NCBI GenBank assembly: GCA_011772425.1
Contig: WVZO01000166.1
Coordinates: forward strand, 1-32,668
Direction: 5' to 3'
Length of the DNA: 32,668 nucleotides
DNA from: Candidatus Aminicenantota bacterium
GTDB taxonomy: Bacteria > Acidobacteriota > Aminicenantia > UBA2199
Shown: piece by piece, positions 16,082 through 25,593 of the stretch
How the letters are laid out: each line of letters begins with the position of its first letter
How positions within the stretch are numbered: position 1 is the first letter of the stretch
Made by a program: the position numbers and the translations under genes
The notes under the pieces: generated by a model
Database searches by the model: none
Seen by the model: the letters and a program-made list of their open reading frames with translations, nothing else
What the model was told of the DNA's origin: nothing

Positions 16082-17461
16082 ATGGGTATGAGCATGAATA
16101 TGAAAAAATGTTGTTATCGGATGATGGGTTACCTTTTTCTTTTCATATTTATATCGGGTTTTGTATACAGTCAATCAAAGCCGGTTTTTAATGATTATTT
16201 CGTTGACGAAACCATGCGGGTGGATTACTATCATACAGCAGATAAGGATAATGAATGGATCACTCTTGATAAAATCTACCGGCAAGGGACCTGGGCGGGA
16301 AACCCCAACAGACTTATAGACCCCTTTAACAACGGGAAATACTATATCAACGTATATGACATTGTGTCTGGCAAGTTGATTTTTTCCAGGGGTTTTAACA
16401 GTTATTGTGCCGAGTACGTCACCACGGATATGGCAGCCAACGGAATCAAGCGCACCTATCATGAAACCGTTTTGATTCCGTTTCCCAGGGCAAAAATCAA
16501 ATTCGTCCTGGAAAGCCGGGACCGGAAAAATCAACTACATCCGGTATTTGAGCAAGTCATTGATCCCCAATCCATTGATATCAACAACGAATCCCTGGTG
16601 GAAGGGGTAACTATATTCAACTTTTTAAAAAATGGTGACCCCCATAAAAAAGTTGATCTTGCTGTTTTATCCGAAGGGTATACGAAAAAGGAGAAAAAAA
16701 AGTTTAAACGAGACCTTAAGAAGGCATTCCAGGTCTTTTTCTCTTTTGAGCCGTACAAAAGCCACAAAAAGAGTTTCAATGTTTATGGTGTTTTCAAACC
16801 GTCCCGGGAAAGCGGCACGGATGAACCCACCCATGGTATTTTCAAAAATACTGCTTTTGGCACCTCTTTTAATGCGTTGGGGTTATACCGGTACATGTTG
16901 AGCGAGGAGAACCGGGCCATCAGGGATGCTGCCGCGCATGTTCCTTATGATTTGGTCCTGGTCATGGTAAATACCAACCGATACGGCGGCGGTGGGATTT
17001 ATAATACTTACTGTATCTTTTCGTTAAATGAAAAGTGGTACGGTTATCTTTTGCTTCATGAGTTCGGTCATGCCTTTATCGGGCTGGCGGATGAATACTA
17101 TTTAGCCAGCGTGGCTTACAATGAATTCTATCCCACAGATATCGAGCCCACCGACCCCAACATCACTGCCCTGTTGGACCCCAAAAACCTGAAATGGAAA
17201 CACATGGTTACAAAGGGAGTTGAGATTCCCACCCCCTGGGAAAAAGAAAAGTATGATCAGATGAACGATCAAGAGAAAAAAGCCCACCTGGCCAAGTCAA
17301 AATACCAGGGTATTGTGGGTGCTTTTGAAGGGGCGGGGTATTCGTCCTCAGGGCTTTTTCGGCCAATGATTAACTGCATCATGTTTACCAAAAGTATACG
17401 TCCTTACTGCGAGGTATGCAAAGCGGCAATTCTTCAGGTCATCCGGCATTATACCCGGTAG
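16082..17461 (+). CDS. Exported M64-family zinc peptidase (459 aa)
   Basis: Start at ATG 16082, five nt after AGGAGG; the longer open frame from 15938 merely reads through the hairpin repeat. A signal peptide (about 8-31) is followed by a beta-rich N-terminal domain (35-180) and the IgA-peptidase M64 catalytic domain. HEFGH at 326-330 gives two zinc His and the general-base Glu, with D337-E338 of GLADEYY as the likely third ligand region. Downstream MINCIMF (about 430) and PYCEVC fit the family's Met-turn and closing cysteines. M64 enzymes are secreted metallopeptidases; the prototype cleaves IgA, but in environmental bacteria substrates are unknown. It is divergent from the sigma operon. Confidence 0.9.
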   Translation: MGMSMNMKKCCYRMMGYLFLFIFISGFVYSQSKPVFNDYFVDETMRVDYYHTADKDNEWITLDKIYRQGTWAGNPNRLIDPFNNGKYYINVYDIVSGKLIFSRGFNSYCAEYVTTDMAANGIKRTYHETVLIPFPRAKIKFVLESRDRKNQLHPVFEQVIDPQSIDINNESLVEGVTIFNFLKNGDPHKKVDLAVLSEGYTKKEKKKFKRDLKKAFQVFFSFEPYKSHKKSFNVYGVFKPSRESGTDEPTHGIFKNTAFGTSFNALGLYRYMLSEENRAIRDAAAHVPYDLVLVMVNTNRYGGGGIYNTYCIFSLNEKWYGYLLLHEFGHAFIGLADEYYLASVAYNEFYPTDIEPTDPNITALLDPKNLKWKHMVTKGVEIPTPWEKEKYDQMNDQEKKAHLAKSKYQGIVGAFEGAGYSSSGLFRPMINCIMFTKSIRPYCEVCKAAILQVIRHYTR

Positions 17462-17488
17462 GTTGTGCTGTTGTCTCATGCGTGTTAC

Positions 17489-17517
17489 TTGAAAAAAGCA
17501 AGGAAGTCATATATAAT
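17489..17517 (+). promoter_or_regulatory. Predicted promoter of the AAA-ATPase gene
   Basis: TTGAAA (17489-17494), 17 bp, consensus TATAAT (17512-17517), about 22 nt of leader to ATG 17547 with a weak AGGAA. Confidence 0.6.
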
Positions 17518-17546
17518 GATTCCAGGATACAGACACAGGAATAGAT

Positions 17547-19328
17547 ATGAGCGACAAGTCAATCAAGAAAATTCCTTATGGTATCTCTGATTATGAGCGT
17601 ATTGCCCAGCAAAATTATTACTATGTAGACAAAACCGAATATTTAGAGGTGATAGAAAAGGCAGGTGATTATCTCTTTTTTATTCGTCCCAGGCGATTCG
17701 GGAAAACGCTTCTTCTCTCCATGATGGAAGTGTACTACGATGTTTATTACAAAGATAGATTCGAAGAATTCTTTAAAGGTTCGTGGATTTATGATAACTC
17801 CACCAACGAAAGAGGAAAATACCTGACATTGTCATTCAATTTTTCAGAAGTGGAGCCCGCTGCCGATAGAATGGAAATGTCTTTTTTAAATCATATTCAA
17901 GGGAGAGCGTTGGCATTTTTGCGAAAATATCCGGATTATTTAATAGAGGACCTGGAATACTTCAGACATACGATAGAAGAAAGCCGGTCTGCTTCCGATA
18001 TTTTAGCAACAATCAACAACTTATGCAAAGCTTCTCACCGGAAGTTGTATGTTTTCATCGATGAGTATGATAATTTTGCCAATACCGTCCTGTCCACTGC
18101 TGGTGAGAGCACTTACCAGGACTTGACGCATGGGGAAGGTTTTTTCAGGTCCTTTTTTAAGGTGTTAAAAGGGGGGGCCTCTGGTTCTGGTGCACCTATT
18201 ACCCGATTGTTTATTTCCGGGGTATCTCCCATCACTATAGATGATGTCACCAGTGGTTTCAATATCGGGGAGAATATCTCCATCGAACCCCAATTCAATT
18301 GCTTACTGGGTTTCACGGGGAATGACGTGAACCGGATGATCGACTATTACAGGGGAGCGGGTATCCTACATTTCTCTAGCGAATACCTACTGGAAATGAT
18401 GAATCAATGGTACGGCAATTATCTTTTTTGTGAAGATGCCCGGGAACGGCTTTATAATTCAGACATGGTGCTGTATTTTCTAAAACACTGTTTTAATAAA
18501 AAAAAGCTGCCCAGGGAGATGGTAGACCGCAATGTGCGGATGGATTACGATAAATTAAGGCATTTGATCATCGTGGATAAACGCGGCCGCAAGGAAACCA
18601 ATGGAAATTTTTCTCAATTAAGAAAAATTATCGAAGAGGGCGAAATCAATGAGCGGTTGATTGTTGGGTTCCCTTTGGCAGAAATGAGCGAACCGGAAAA
18701 GTTTGTATCTCTATTGTTTTATTTTGGACTGCTGACCATCAAGGATGAAAAGGAAGGAAGAATCCTGTTCGAAATTCCTAATCAAACGATTAAAAGCCTG
18801 TATTACGATTATATCATTCGTATCAGTAATGAAGTAGGTTTAACCACCATTCATGGAGGGAAGCTGGATGCACTGCTCCAGGGTATGGCATTTCGGGGCG
18901 AGTGGGAATCATTTTTTAAATACCTTTCTGAAAACCTTAGAAAATCGGCATCTTTAAGAGATTTCATCCGCGAGGAAAAAGTCATCCAGGGTTTCTTACT
19001 GGCCTGGCTGGGCATCAGCGATTATTTTATCGTGCATTCGGAAAAGGAATTAAACCGGGGATATACGGATATCGTGTTGGAGCCGTTCCTGCCACGTTAC
19101 CCGGATATGCGCTATTCTTATCTCCTGGAGATTAAGTTTATCAAAGGCAAAGAACTGAAAGGAAAGATTGAAAAAGAAAAACTTCAAAAATTAAAAGCAG
19201 AAGCAGAAGAGCAATTAAAGAGGTATGCCCTGGATGAAAAATTGCATAAAATCATTGGCAAGACCACTCTGATTAAATTGGCAGCTATATTCTCTGAAAG
19301 TGAATTAATTGATATTTCCAGGATATAA
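17547..19328 (+). CDS. AAA-ATPase-like protein with PD-(D/E)XK nuclease domain (593 aa)
   Basis: The N-terminal signature KIPYGISDYERI..NYYYVDKT and the atypical P-loop RPRRFGKT (47-54) identify the 'AAA-ATPase-like' family with the PDDEXK_9 C-terminus. Walker B is LYVFIDE (167-173). Near the C-terminus, D508 (GYTDIVLEP) and E528-I-K530 (LLEIKF) form a PD-(D/E)XK nuclease core. These proteins occur in many copies per genome in gut and environmental bacteria; their role is unproven, with suggestions of mobile-element or conflict functions. A G7 run in codons for KGGASG (18170-18176) is in frame here, unlike the G8/G9 runs in the TRAP genes. Stands alone with its own promoter. Confidence 0.9.
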   Translation: MSDKSIKKIPYGISDYERIAQQNYYYVDKTEYLEVIEKAGDYLFFIRPRRFGKTLLLSMMEVYYDVYYKDRFEEFFKGSWIYDNSTNERGKYLTLSFNFSEVEPAADRMEMSFLNHIQGRALAFLRKYPDYLIEDLEYFRHTIEESRSASDILATINNLCKASHRKLYVFIDEYDNFANTVLSTAGESTYQDLTHGEGFFRSFFKVLKGGASGSGAPITRLFISGVSPITIDDVTSGFNIGENISIEPQFNCLLGFTGNDVNRMIDYYRGAGILHFSSEYLLEMMNQWYGNYLFCEDARERLYNSDMVLYFLKHCFNKKKLPREMVDRNVRMDYDKLRHLIIVDKRGRKETNGNFSQLRKIIEEGEINERLIVGFPLAEMSEPEKFVSLLFYFGLLTIKDEKEGRILFEIPNQTIKSLYYDYIIRISNEVGLTTIHGGKLDALLQGMAFRGEWESFFKYLSENLRKSASLRDFIREEKVIQGFLLAWLGISDYFIVHSEKELNRGYTDIVLEPFLPRYPDMRYSYLLEIKFIKGKELKGKIEKEKLQKLKAEAEEQLKRYALDEKLHKIIGKTTLIKLAAIFSESELIDISRI

Positions 19329-19814
19329 AAAGGTGCCTGGTTAGAAAATCTTTTCTATTTTTTGAACGACTTAATCTTTTCACTTTAGAGGATAGAATAC
19401 CTGACCCCCTTTTTTCAACCCTTATATTAGCCACTAAGTTACACGAAGGAACACGAAGGGATAGAATACCTGATCGTAACAGTTAAGCTGTTTTTCACCA
19501 CGAAGGCACGAAGAACACGAAGTTTGCCTATTGCTTTTTGCCTGATGCCAACTGCCAACTATCTTTTACCTTCGCGTCCCTTCGCGTTCTTTGCGGCTAA
19601 CCTCTCCGTGAACTCTGTGATCTCTGTGGATAAAATAACCTTTTTGGTTCCGACTTGTCCGGGTTGGGATTTTTTGTTTAAAAAAACAGGTCCGAAGGAC
19701 ACCGCTTTGTTTGGAATTTGGGATTTCCAGACAGGCCGGATTCTTTTTGGTTCCGGCCTGGCTGGCTTGTGTTCTTTGTGGCTAAATTATTCCCACAGCA
19801 GGCGAAAAACTCTA
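19329..19814. other. Intergenic repeat-rich stretch with GC hairpin
   Basis: No gene supported. The stretch contains two copies of 'gatagaatacctga' (about 19391 and 19460), cacgaag-type words, and a word ('caacccttatattagccac', about 19417-19435) that recurs near 20761. Also present are an inverted copy of the 1095-1114 word (19708-19727) and a perfect 9-bp hairpin, CAGGCCGGA (19732-19740) with TCCGGCCTG (19752-19760). Confidence 0.55.
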
Positions 19815-20678
19815 TTATTCACCGGGTTTTAGTTGATTGATCTCTTCTATAGACAAATCGGTATATTCTGAGATTTTCTCCGCAGGTTCACCTTTTAACT
19901 TCATTTTCAAAGCGATTTCAATTTTTCCTTCGCTTTTTCCTTCGACTCTTCCTTCAGCTTTTCCCTCCTCATAAGAGGTATCAACCACTCCTTTCAAATC
20001 CCGGTAAACCTTTAGACTCTCCTCATATTGGGCCAATTGTTCCGCGGTAAAATTAGCAATCTCGGCAACATGAAATGCTTTTTCAAATATCTCTTCTTTC
20101 AATATCTCCGGTATCTTCTCAAAATCTTCCAGGTGCTTTAAAAAATAAAGCCATTTATCAAAATGAGTCTCCAATTCAGGTTCTTCTTTGGTAAACCGCG
20201 GCATCTCGATGAAAACATAGGTTAATTTATTATAAAAAACCTGGCAGTACTGGTCTTTCAATTGAACATTCCTAATAAAGTCCTTCTTCTCCCTATCTTC
20301 ATCATATTTAAAATCCAGGAGGGCAACGCAGTAAATGGGATTTAATTCAAAGTCCCATTCCCCTTTTTCTGCTTGTTCCCGGATGGGAAAGGTGGTATAG
20401 AACATGGCCCGGTCTTTTAAGAATTTTATTTTTGCTTTTTGCATCTCGATGATAAATCGTTCACCATTAGCATTTTCGCAGTGAATATCGAAAATGGCTT
20501 TTCTTTCGGCGGCAATCACACCCCATTGTTCTGTGTTTTTGAAATTTAACTCGACGATCTTATGTTCCACCGGCAGTAATTCATTGAGAAAGTCCTTTAG
20601 CAGGTCTTTATTGGCTTCTTCTCCAAAGAGTCTCTTGAAACCGAAATCGGTATAAGGATTCACATACCTGGCTTTCAT
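19815..20678 (-). CDS. Rpn-family PD-(D/E)XK nuclease/transposase-like protein (287 aa)
   Basis: N-terminus KARYVNPYTDFGFKRLFGEE is the hallmark of the Rpn/PD-(D/E)XK 'transposase' family. The nuclease core is D64 (AIFDIHC) with E78-M-Q80 (RFIIEMQ). The C-terminus holds the typical degenerate 'EGK-EGRVEGK-EGK' repeats (about 235-255). E. coli RpnA-E are DNA endonucleases that promote RecA-independent recombination; recent work also links them to phage defence. Start placed at ATG 20678 because the family motif begins there and AAGGAGG lies 11 nt upstream; the next ATG (20702) adds eight residues and precedes the SD. No IS ends flank it, so it is not itself a clear transposon. Confidence 0.88.
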   Translation of the reverse strand: MKARYVNPYTDFGFKRLFGEEANKDLLKDFLNELLPVEHKIVELNFKNTEQWGVIAAERKAIFDIHCENANGERFIIEMQKAKIKFLKDRAMFYTTFPIREQAEKGEWDFELNPIYCVALLDFKYDEDREKKDFIRNVQLKDQYCQVFYNKLTYVFIEMPRFTKEEPELETHFDKWLYFLKHLEDFEKIPEILKEEIFEKAFHVAEIANFTAEQLAQYEESLKVYRDLKGVVDTSYEEGKAEGRVEGKSEGKIEIALKMKLKGEPAEKISEYTDLSIEEINQLKPGE

Positions 20679-20734
20679 CAAACCGCGAACCTCCTTGTAC
20701 ATCTTTTGATTTCTATGGTTTTAATCATATTCAA

Positions 20735-20763
20735 ATTATAATTCCATTTCTCTTTTTTTTCAA
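20735..20763 (-). promoter_or_regulatory. Predicted promoter of the Rpn nuclease
   Basis: On the minus strand, TTGAAA (20763-20758), 17 bp, consensus TATAAT (20740-20735). Leader of about 50 nt to ATG 20678. Confidence 0.6.
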
Positions 20764-20770
20764 CCCTTAT

Positions 20771-20875
20771 ATTAGCCACGAAGCAATTCTCATTTTAGCC
20801 GCGAAGGTACACAAATGTTTTTTTATTTTTATTTTTAGCCACGAAGTTACACAAAGTTACGCGAAGAAAAAAAAG
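20771..20875. repeat. cacgaag-type micro-repeats
   Basis: Repeated 'ttagccacgaag(t/c)' and 'acacaaagttacgcgaag' words upstream of the Rpn promoter, the same text as in other gaps of this window. Confidence 0.5.
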
Positions 20876-20934
20876 ACATTGATCGCAGGGGTTTGATTCA
20901 TCAAATCCTGATAAATCGTCAATTCACCGGAAAT

Positions 20935-21119
20935 GGGGTTTGATAAAGAGGCTGTGTCACAATGCGATTTTTTGAAAAATTTCGAGCAAATTTTCCCATT
21001 TGGTGCCCGTTTTTTAAGCCAAAGTGTCACCGTCATGTGCAAATTTCTTTTAAAATAGGCATTTTCCCCCATTTCAAAAAGTAAAAACTAATTATGACAC
21101 AGCCTCTAAATCAAACCCC
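20935..21119. mobile_element. MITE-like element with 25-bp terminal inverted repeats
   Basis: The left end 20935-20959 (GGGGTTTGATAAAGAGGCTG then TGTCA) and the right end 21095-21119 are inverted complements at 23 of 25 positions, with a perfect inner 13 bp (AGAGGCTGTGTCA). The element is 185 bp with no functional transposase. An additional AGGGGTTTGATT at about 20887 repeats the outer part of the left end. 'GAGGCTGTGTCA' ends are the style of DDE insertion sequences, so this is probably a non-autonomous derivative or internally deleted IS. A minus-strand frame inside (20960-21072) could be a transposase remnant, but I cannot assign it. No clean target duplication was seen. Confidence 0.65.
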
Positions 21120-21120
21120 T

Positions 21121-21307
21121 ACTTCTTCTCTTCTTCGCTTCTTATCTTCTTCTCCTCTGTGCTCTCCGTGTCCTCTGTGGCTAAAACTTTCTTTGTGTTT
21201 TTTTTCTTTTTTTTCTTCGTGTAACTTCGTGTACCTTCGTGGCTAAAAAAAAGAACTCTTCTTCGCGTCCCTTCGTGGCTAACCTCCTCTGTTTCCTCTG
21301 TGGCTAA
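21121..21307. repeat. ttcgtggcta-type repeats
   Basis: Dense 'cttcttcgcttcttatcttc', 'ctctgtgtcctctgtggctaa' and 'cttcgtgtaccttcgtggcta' text between the MITE and the stop of the second TRAP receptor. The receptor's reading frame stops exactly where this text begins. Confidence 0.6.
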
Positions 21308-22433
21308 TTATTTGCCAACGGTCCCATAGAGATTTCCTCTCCATCCGTACGCTTTATTTTCTTCCTTAAATTTTTTAAATGCTTCATAAACCCGTTTGAA
21401 TTGTGGGTCTTTTTTCGCCTCTTCTTCCAGTACGTCCCGGGATAACTGTTCTAACCGGTCCAGGACTTCTTTTGGGAATTCCATCAATTTTACTTTTTCT
21501 TTATCCTGCAATTCTTTGAGGGCTCTGGCATTCATGGTTTGAAATTGGTTATAGATAAAACCGTATGTGTTGCCACAAACGGTTTCAATGGTTTTCTTGA
21601 GATCGGGAGTCAGGCTGTCCCAGGCTTTTTTATTAACAATCAGAGCCAGTACTCCGCCCGGCTCATGCCACCCGGGATGATAATAATATTTTGGCCCCCC
21701 CCCGATGGAACCTGTGCTGTTTATCATGATAAGGTCCCTGGCATATAATAGCATTAATTTTTCCTTTTTTGAAAGCATCTAAAGCTTCACCCGCAACCAT
21801 CCAATGTTCATTTGCCTCTAATTTTTTATATATTCTTGAACAAAAACCTGACATGCGAATATTCAGACCATTAAAATCTTCGATCTTTTCAATCTTTTTA
21901 TCGAACCAGCCGCCCATGGCTTCGCCGGTATTACCTATGGGAAACGGCAGGACATTATACGGTTTAGACAATTCTCTCCATAGTTCCAGGCCCCCTCCTT
22001 TGTAGAGCCAGGCATACATACCCTCTGAATTCAAGCCGAAGGGGACCGCGTACATAAACTCGCACCCCGGCACGTTGTCTCTCCAATAGATCGGGGCGCC
22101 AAATCCCATTTCCACTATTCCGTTGGACACCGCGTCAAAAACACCGTAGGTGTCTACTTTTTTCTCTTCTCTGCCATCTGTTTTATATTTATATTCTCCG
22201 GCAGCATAGAACTCAATATCCAGTTGTCCATTGCTGATAGCTTTAACATCGTTGACAAATTTTTCAATACTGTTATTAAAAATCGGAAAATTAGCAGGAT
22301 ATTCACTTACAACTTTCCACTTAAATGGTTGCGGTTTAACCTTTTCCGGTTTTTGAGAAAGGGCCTGGACCAATGTACCGGTCAAAAAAATGGATACGAA
22401 CAATAGTGCGAAAACATTTCTTTTTTTATGCAT
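21308..22433 (-). pseudogene. DctP-type TRAP solute receptor, frameshifted at G9
   Basis: Exported TRAP-transporter substrate-binding protein. SD AGGAGG is 7 nt before ATG 22433; the signal peptide spans about residues 6-25. The DctP fold shows the usual order: ...SNGQLDIEFYAAGEY, GVFDAVSNGIVEMGFGAP, FPIGNTGEAMGGWF, and GLNIRMSG with the ligand-carboxylate arginine. At plus positions 21695-21703 a run of nine G (minus strand) shifts the frame: the upstream frame ends soon after at TGA, while PKYYYHPGWHEPGG and the rest continue in the +1 frame. One G fewer restores a full protein of about 370 aa. No DctQ/M membrane subunits are nearby. Unlike its neighbour it lacks an OmpA domain. Confidence 0.85.
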
Positions 22434-22467
22434 TGCCAATCCTCCTTTACATCACCGAATGTTTTTT

Positions 22468-23981
22468 TTAAAACTCGATTACGATCTCTACCCTGCGATT
22501 CTTTCGGCGGCCTGCCTCGGTTTTATTATCAGCGATTGGATTTTCTGGCCCGTAAGGAATCAATTTTATTAAAGAAGGTTTTATGCCATTTTCAGTTAAT
22601 AATTTTACCACCGCATAGGCACGCTCCCTGGATAACACCCAATTATTATATGGGCTCCCCTGACTGTCTGTGTGGCCTTCTACACGGATCAATTTTATAG
22701 AAAGTGAATAATCGCCAATGATTTTCGCTATTCGGGTAATTTCAGCAGATAAAGTCGTTGTTGGCGTTGCAGAATTAAAAGCAAATGAAGTATCCCCACT
22801 CAATGAGACGACCATGCTGTTATTACCTTCCTGACGGGCACTAACAACGCTGAGCTTGCCCAATTCATTAATAATTTTCGACATCCATTCAGGATAAACA
22901 GCCTCTTCAACAATTTTACCCCACCCCGCGTCGATATTCTCCTCTTTGAATTTTTTAAATGATTTATAGATTTTATTGAATTGTGGATTTTTTTTGGCTT
23001 CTTCATCTAATACTTCCTTAGATTTTTTTCTTAATTTTTCAAGGACTTCAGGTGGAAATGTTTTTAAGATTACATTCTCTTTTATTTGTAATTCTCGAAG
23101 CGCTACAGAATTCATATTTTCAAATTGGTTATAGATATAATGGTATGTGTTACCACAGACACTTTCAATGGTTTTCTTTAGATGATCTGGCAATTCATCC
23201 CAGGCCTCTTTATTAATAATAAGTGAAATAACTCCTCCTGGTTCCTGCCAACCGGGATAATAATAATACTTGGCAACCTTATGGAATTTATACCATTGAT
23301 CATGATAAGGTCCCAGGCATACAATAGCTTCAATCTCTTTCTTACTAAAAGCATCTAAAGCATCAGCCGCAATCATCCACTTTGGATTTGCACCAAATTT
23401 CTTCAACACTTCGGCGCCAAAGCCGTATAGACGCATATCCAGACCATTAAAATCTTCAATTTTTTCAATCTTTTTATTAAACCACCCCCCCCATCGCGCC
23501 ACCTGTATTCCCCACTGGAAACGGTATGAGATTAAATGGTTCATACATTTCTCTCCATAGTTTCAGGCCCCCACCCCGGTACAGCCAGGCATGCATATCC
23601 CTTGCACTTAAACCGAAGGGAACAGCGTACAGAAAATTACTCCCCGGTATTTTTTCTCCTCCCCAATAGGGCGACGTGCCAAACCCCATTTCCACTTTCC
23701 CCATAGATACGGCATCAAACACATCGTATGGTTTTATATTTTCATATTCTCCGGCAGAATATATTTCGATATAAAGTTGACCGTTACTGATAACCTTAAC
23801 ATCGTTTGCAAATTTTTCAATTCCATTTTGGTAAATTGGCATATTACGAGCTACCACACTTACGATTTTCCATAATGTATATTTCATTTTTTTCCTGTTC
23901 CAGATTTTGAGAATGGATAAATATACCGGTCAATAAAATAAATGCGCACCATAGTTTAAAAGCATGATATTTTTTAGACAT
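22468..23981 (-). pseudogene. DctP solute receptor fused to OmpA domain, two frameshifts
   Basis: SD AAGGAGG and ATG 23981 start a signal peptide (MSKKYHAFKLWCAFILLTG...). The frame is lost at an A7 run (plus 23887-23893) and again at a G8 run (plus 23485-23492, in the codons of AMGGWF). Removing one base from each run joins everything into one protein of about 500 aa. Its first two thirds are a DctP-type TRAP receptor similar to the 21308 gene along its length. The last 120 residues are an OmpA-like peptidoglycan-binding domain: VEGHTDSQGSPYNNWVLSRE, ...IPYGPENPIADN, GRRKNRRVEIVIEF. A receptor tethered to peptidoglycan is an unusual architecture. It starts 12 bp after the caspase-FGE gene and ends 34 bp before the next receptor. 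Confidence 0.85.
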
Positions 23982-23993
23982 TATTAATCCTCC

Positions 23994-25593
23994 TTATTTT
24001 AATTCCCTGACAACCCGAAAGCCGATAAAATTCGAGCGTTCACCCGGATAACCAACCTTGCGATGGGATACGCGACATTTTCCAGGTTTCTCATCCCATG
24101 CGCCACCGCGGATAACTACCAGTTCCCCACCGGTGATGATTTTATCCAGGCAATTTGTTTCTTTGCCAATATATGTATCGGTGTATTCTGAGCAGGTCCA
24201 TTCCAATACATTTCCTACAGTATCAAAAATGCCAAATTGATTAGGCTTGAAGGACCCCACAGGGGCTGTTACTCTTATCTGCATCCCAGCCCCACGGTGC
24301 CCCACATCCATCACAAATGGCATTATTCCGTCCGATTTCATTCCCCCACCAATAGTTTGTGTCTGTACCAGCGCGTGCGAAATATTCCCATTCGGCCTCT
24401 GTGGGCAATCGATAAATGTAGCCTGTTTGTTCACTCAGCCATTTTGTATAAGCCTTAGCATCTTCCCAGGAAACATGGATAACCGGTCGCTTACCACCTT
24501 CCCATCCTACATCGTCCGGTTTTTCGTATTTGGTGGCTGCGCAGAAGCGGTCATATTCCTCAAAAGTTACTTCACAGCGACCTACGGCAATACTTGAAAT
24601 ATTTACTACATGTACCGGTTTTTCATCGCCAAATCCATAACCTTGTAAGTCCCCCATGTTGAAAGAGCCGAAAGGAATTTCAATCATTTCAGGCCCAAAA
24701 CCTCCGTCCTTTAAAGAATCCTTTAAATAATCAAGAGATTTGCTCTCTAGAAAAAACACAAAGTCGCCCTTATCAAAATCTCTAAGTTTGCCGTATTGAG
24801 GTGTGCGGGTTTTCTCACCGGGGATGACAGTCATTTGTTTTTCAATGAATAGACCAATTTCACCTGCAGTAAGATAATTATCTTTATTCGCATCTACCTC
24901 TACCTCTTTTCTAAGGGCATCGATGAACAATTCCCGGAAAGTTCCATTGTCTCGGATATTCTGGCCAGCACTACATGAACAAAGATATTGCCGTACCGGA
25001 TTCTTTAAAGCAATCGTTATTGGAGGAGAATCCTTACTCTCTTTATCAAATATATTGGTTGAAAAACAGGAGTCAAACACCATGTATACATGCCTTGCCT
25101 CTGTTAATCGCGACAATTCATCAAAGCGCCTAAGCGGTAACGCTTTCATTTTTAGATTAGTATCATTTTTATCGGGAGCATCTACCGGCACCAGGAACCC
25201 CTCACCTCCTAACGTATGACCATGACCGGAATACCAGAGAAATAAGCGCGAATTATTGTCGATTTTTTTAGCATAGAAAAATGTCCTGAACTCCTGCTCA
25301 AGTTCCCTTAAAGTAAGGTTACTTCGATAGGTAACCTCGAATCCCATTTTTTCAAGCTCATTTCCCACCATAACAGCGTCATTGACAGCCCTGGTAAGTA
25401 GAGGCCAATTGTTGTAATTCTCTATGCCGATAACCAATGCATAACTCGAGCTGAAAGAGCTACCTTTTTGATTCGACTTTGATTCATTCTGAGGTTCAGC
25501 AGCCGATAAGGCTAATAAAAGGCTTAAAAAAACTGATAATCCCTTCAAAAATACATATCGAGTATGCTTTCTGATCTTCTTGCATTGCCACAT
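23994..25593 (-). pseudogene. Exported caspase-like (C14) protease fused to FGE-fold domain, frameshifted
   Basis: GGAAGG/AAGGTTG precedes ATG 25593. Order: signal peptide (about 14-32); caspase-like domain (50-290) with ALVIGIENY, catalytic H124 in YSGHG and C176 in FDSCFS; then an FGE/SUMF1 domain from about residue 300 (MIEIPFGSFNMGD, LPTEAEWEYFARAGT). The frame breaks near plus 24269, between DADKS and TAPVGSFKPNQFG. One surplus A in GTAACAG explains it, and the remaining FGE segment (GNVLEWT, VIRGGAW, NFIGFRVV) continues in the +1 frame to 23994. The FGE cysteine pair is missing (RGGAWDEKPGKCRVS). First gene of a three-gene operon with the two TRAP receptors. Either broken here or corrected by a mechanism not visible. 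Confidence 0.85.
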
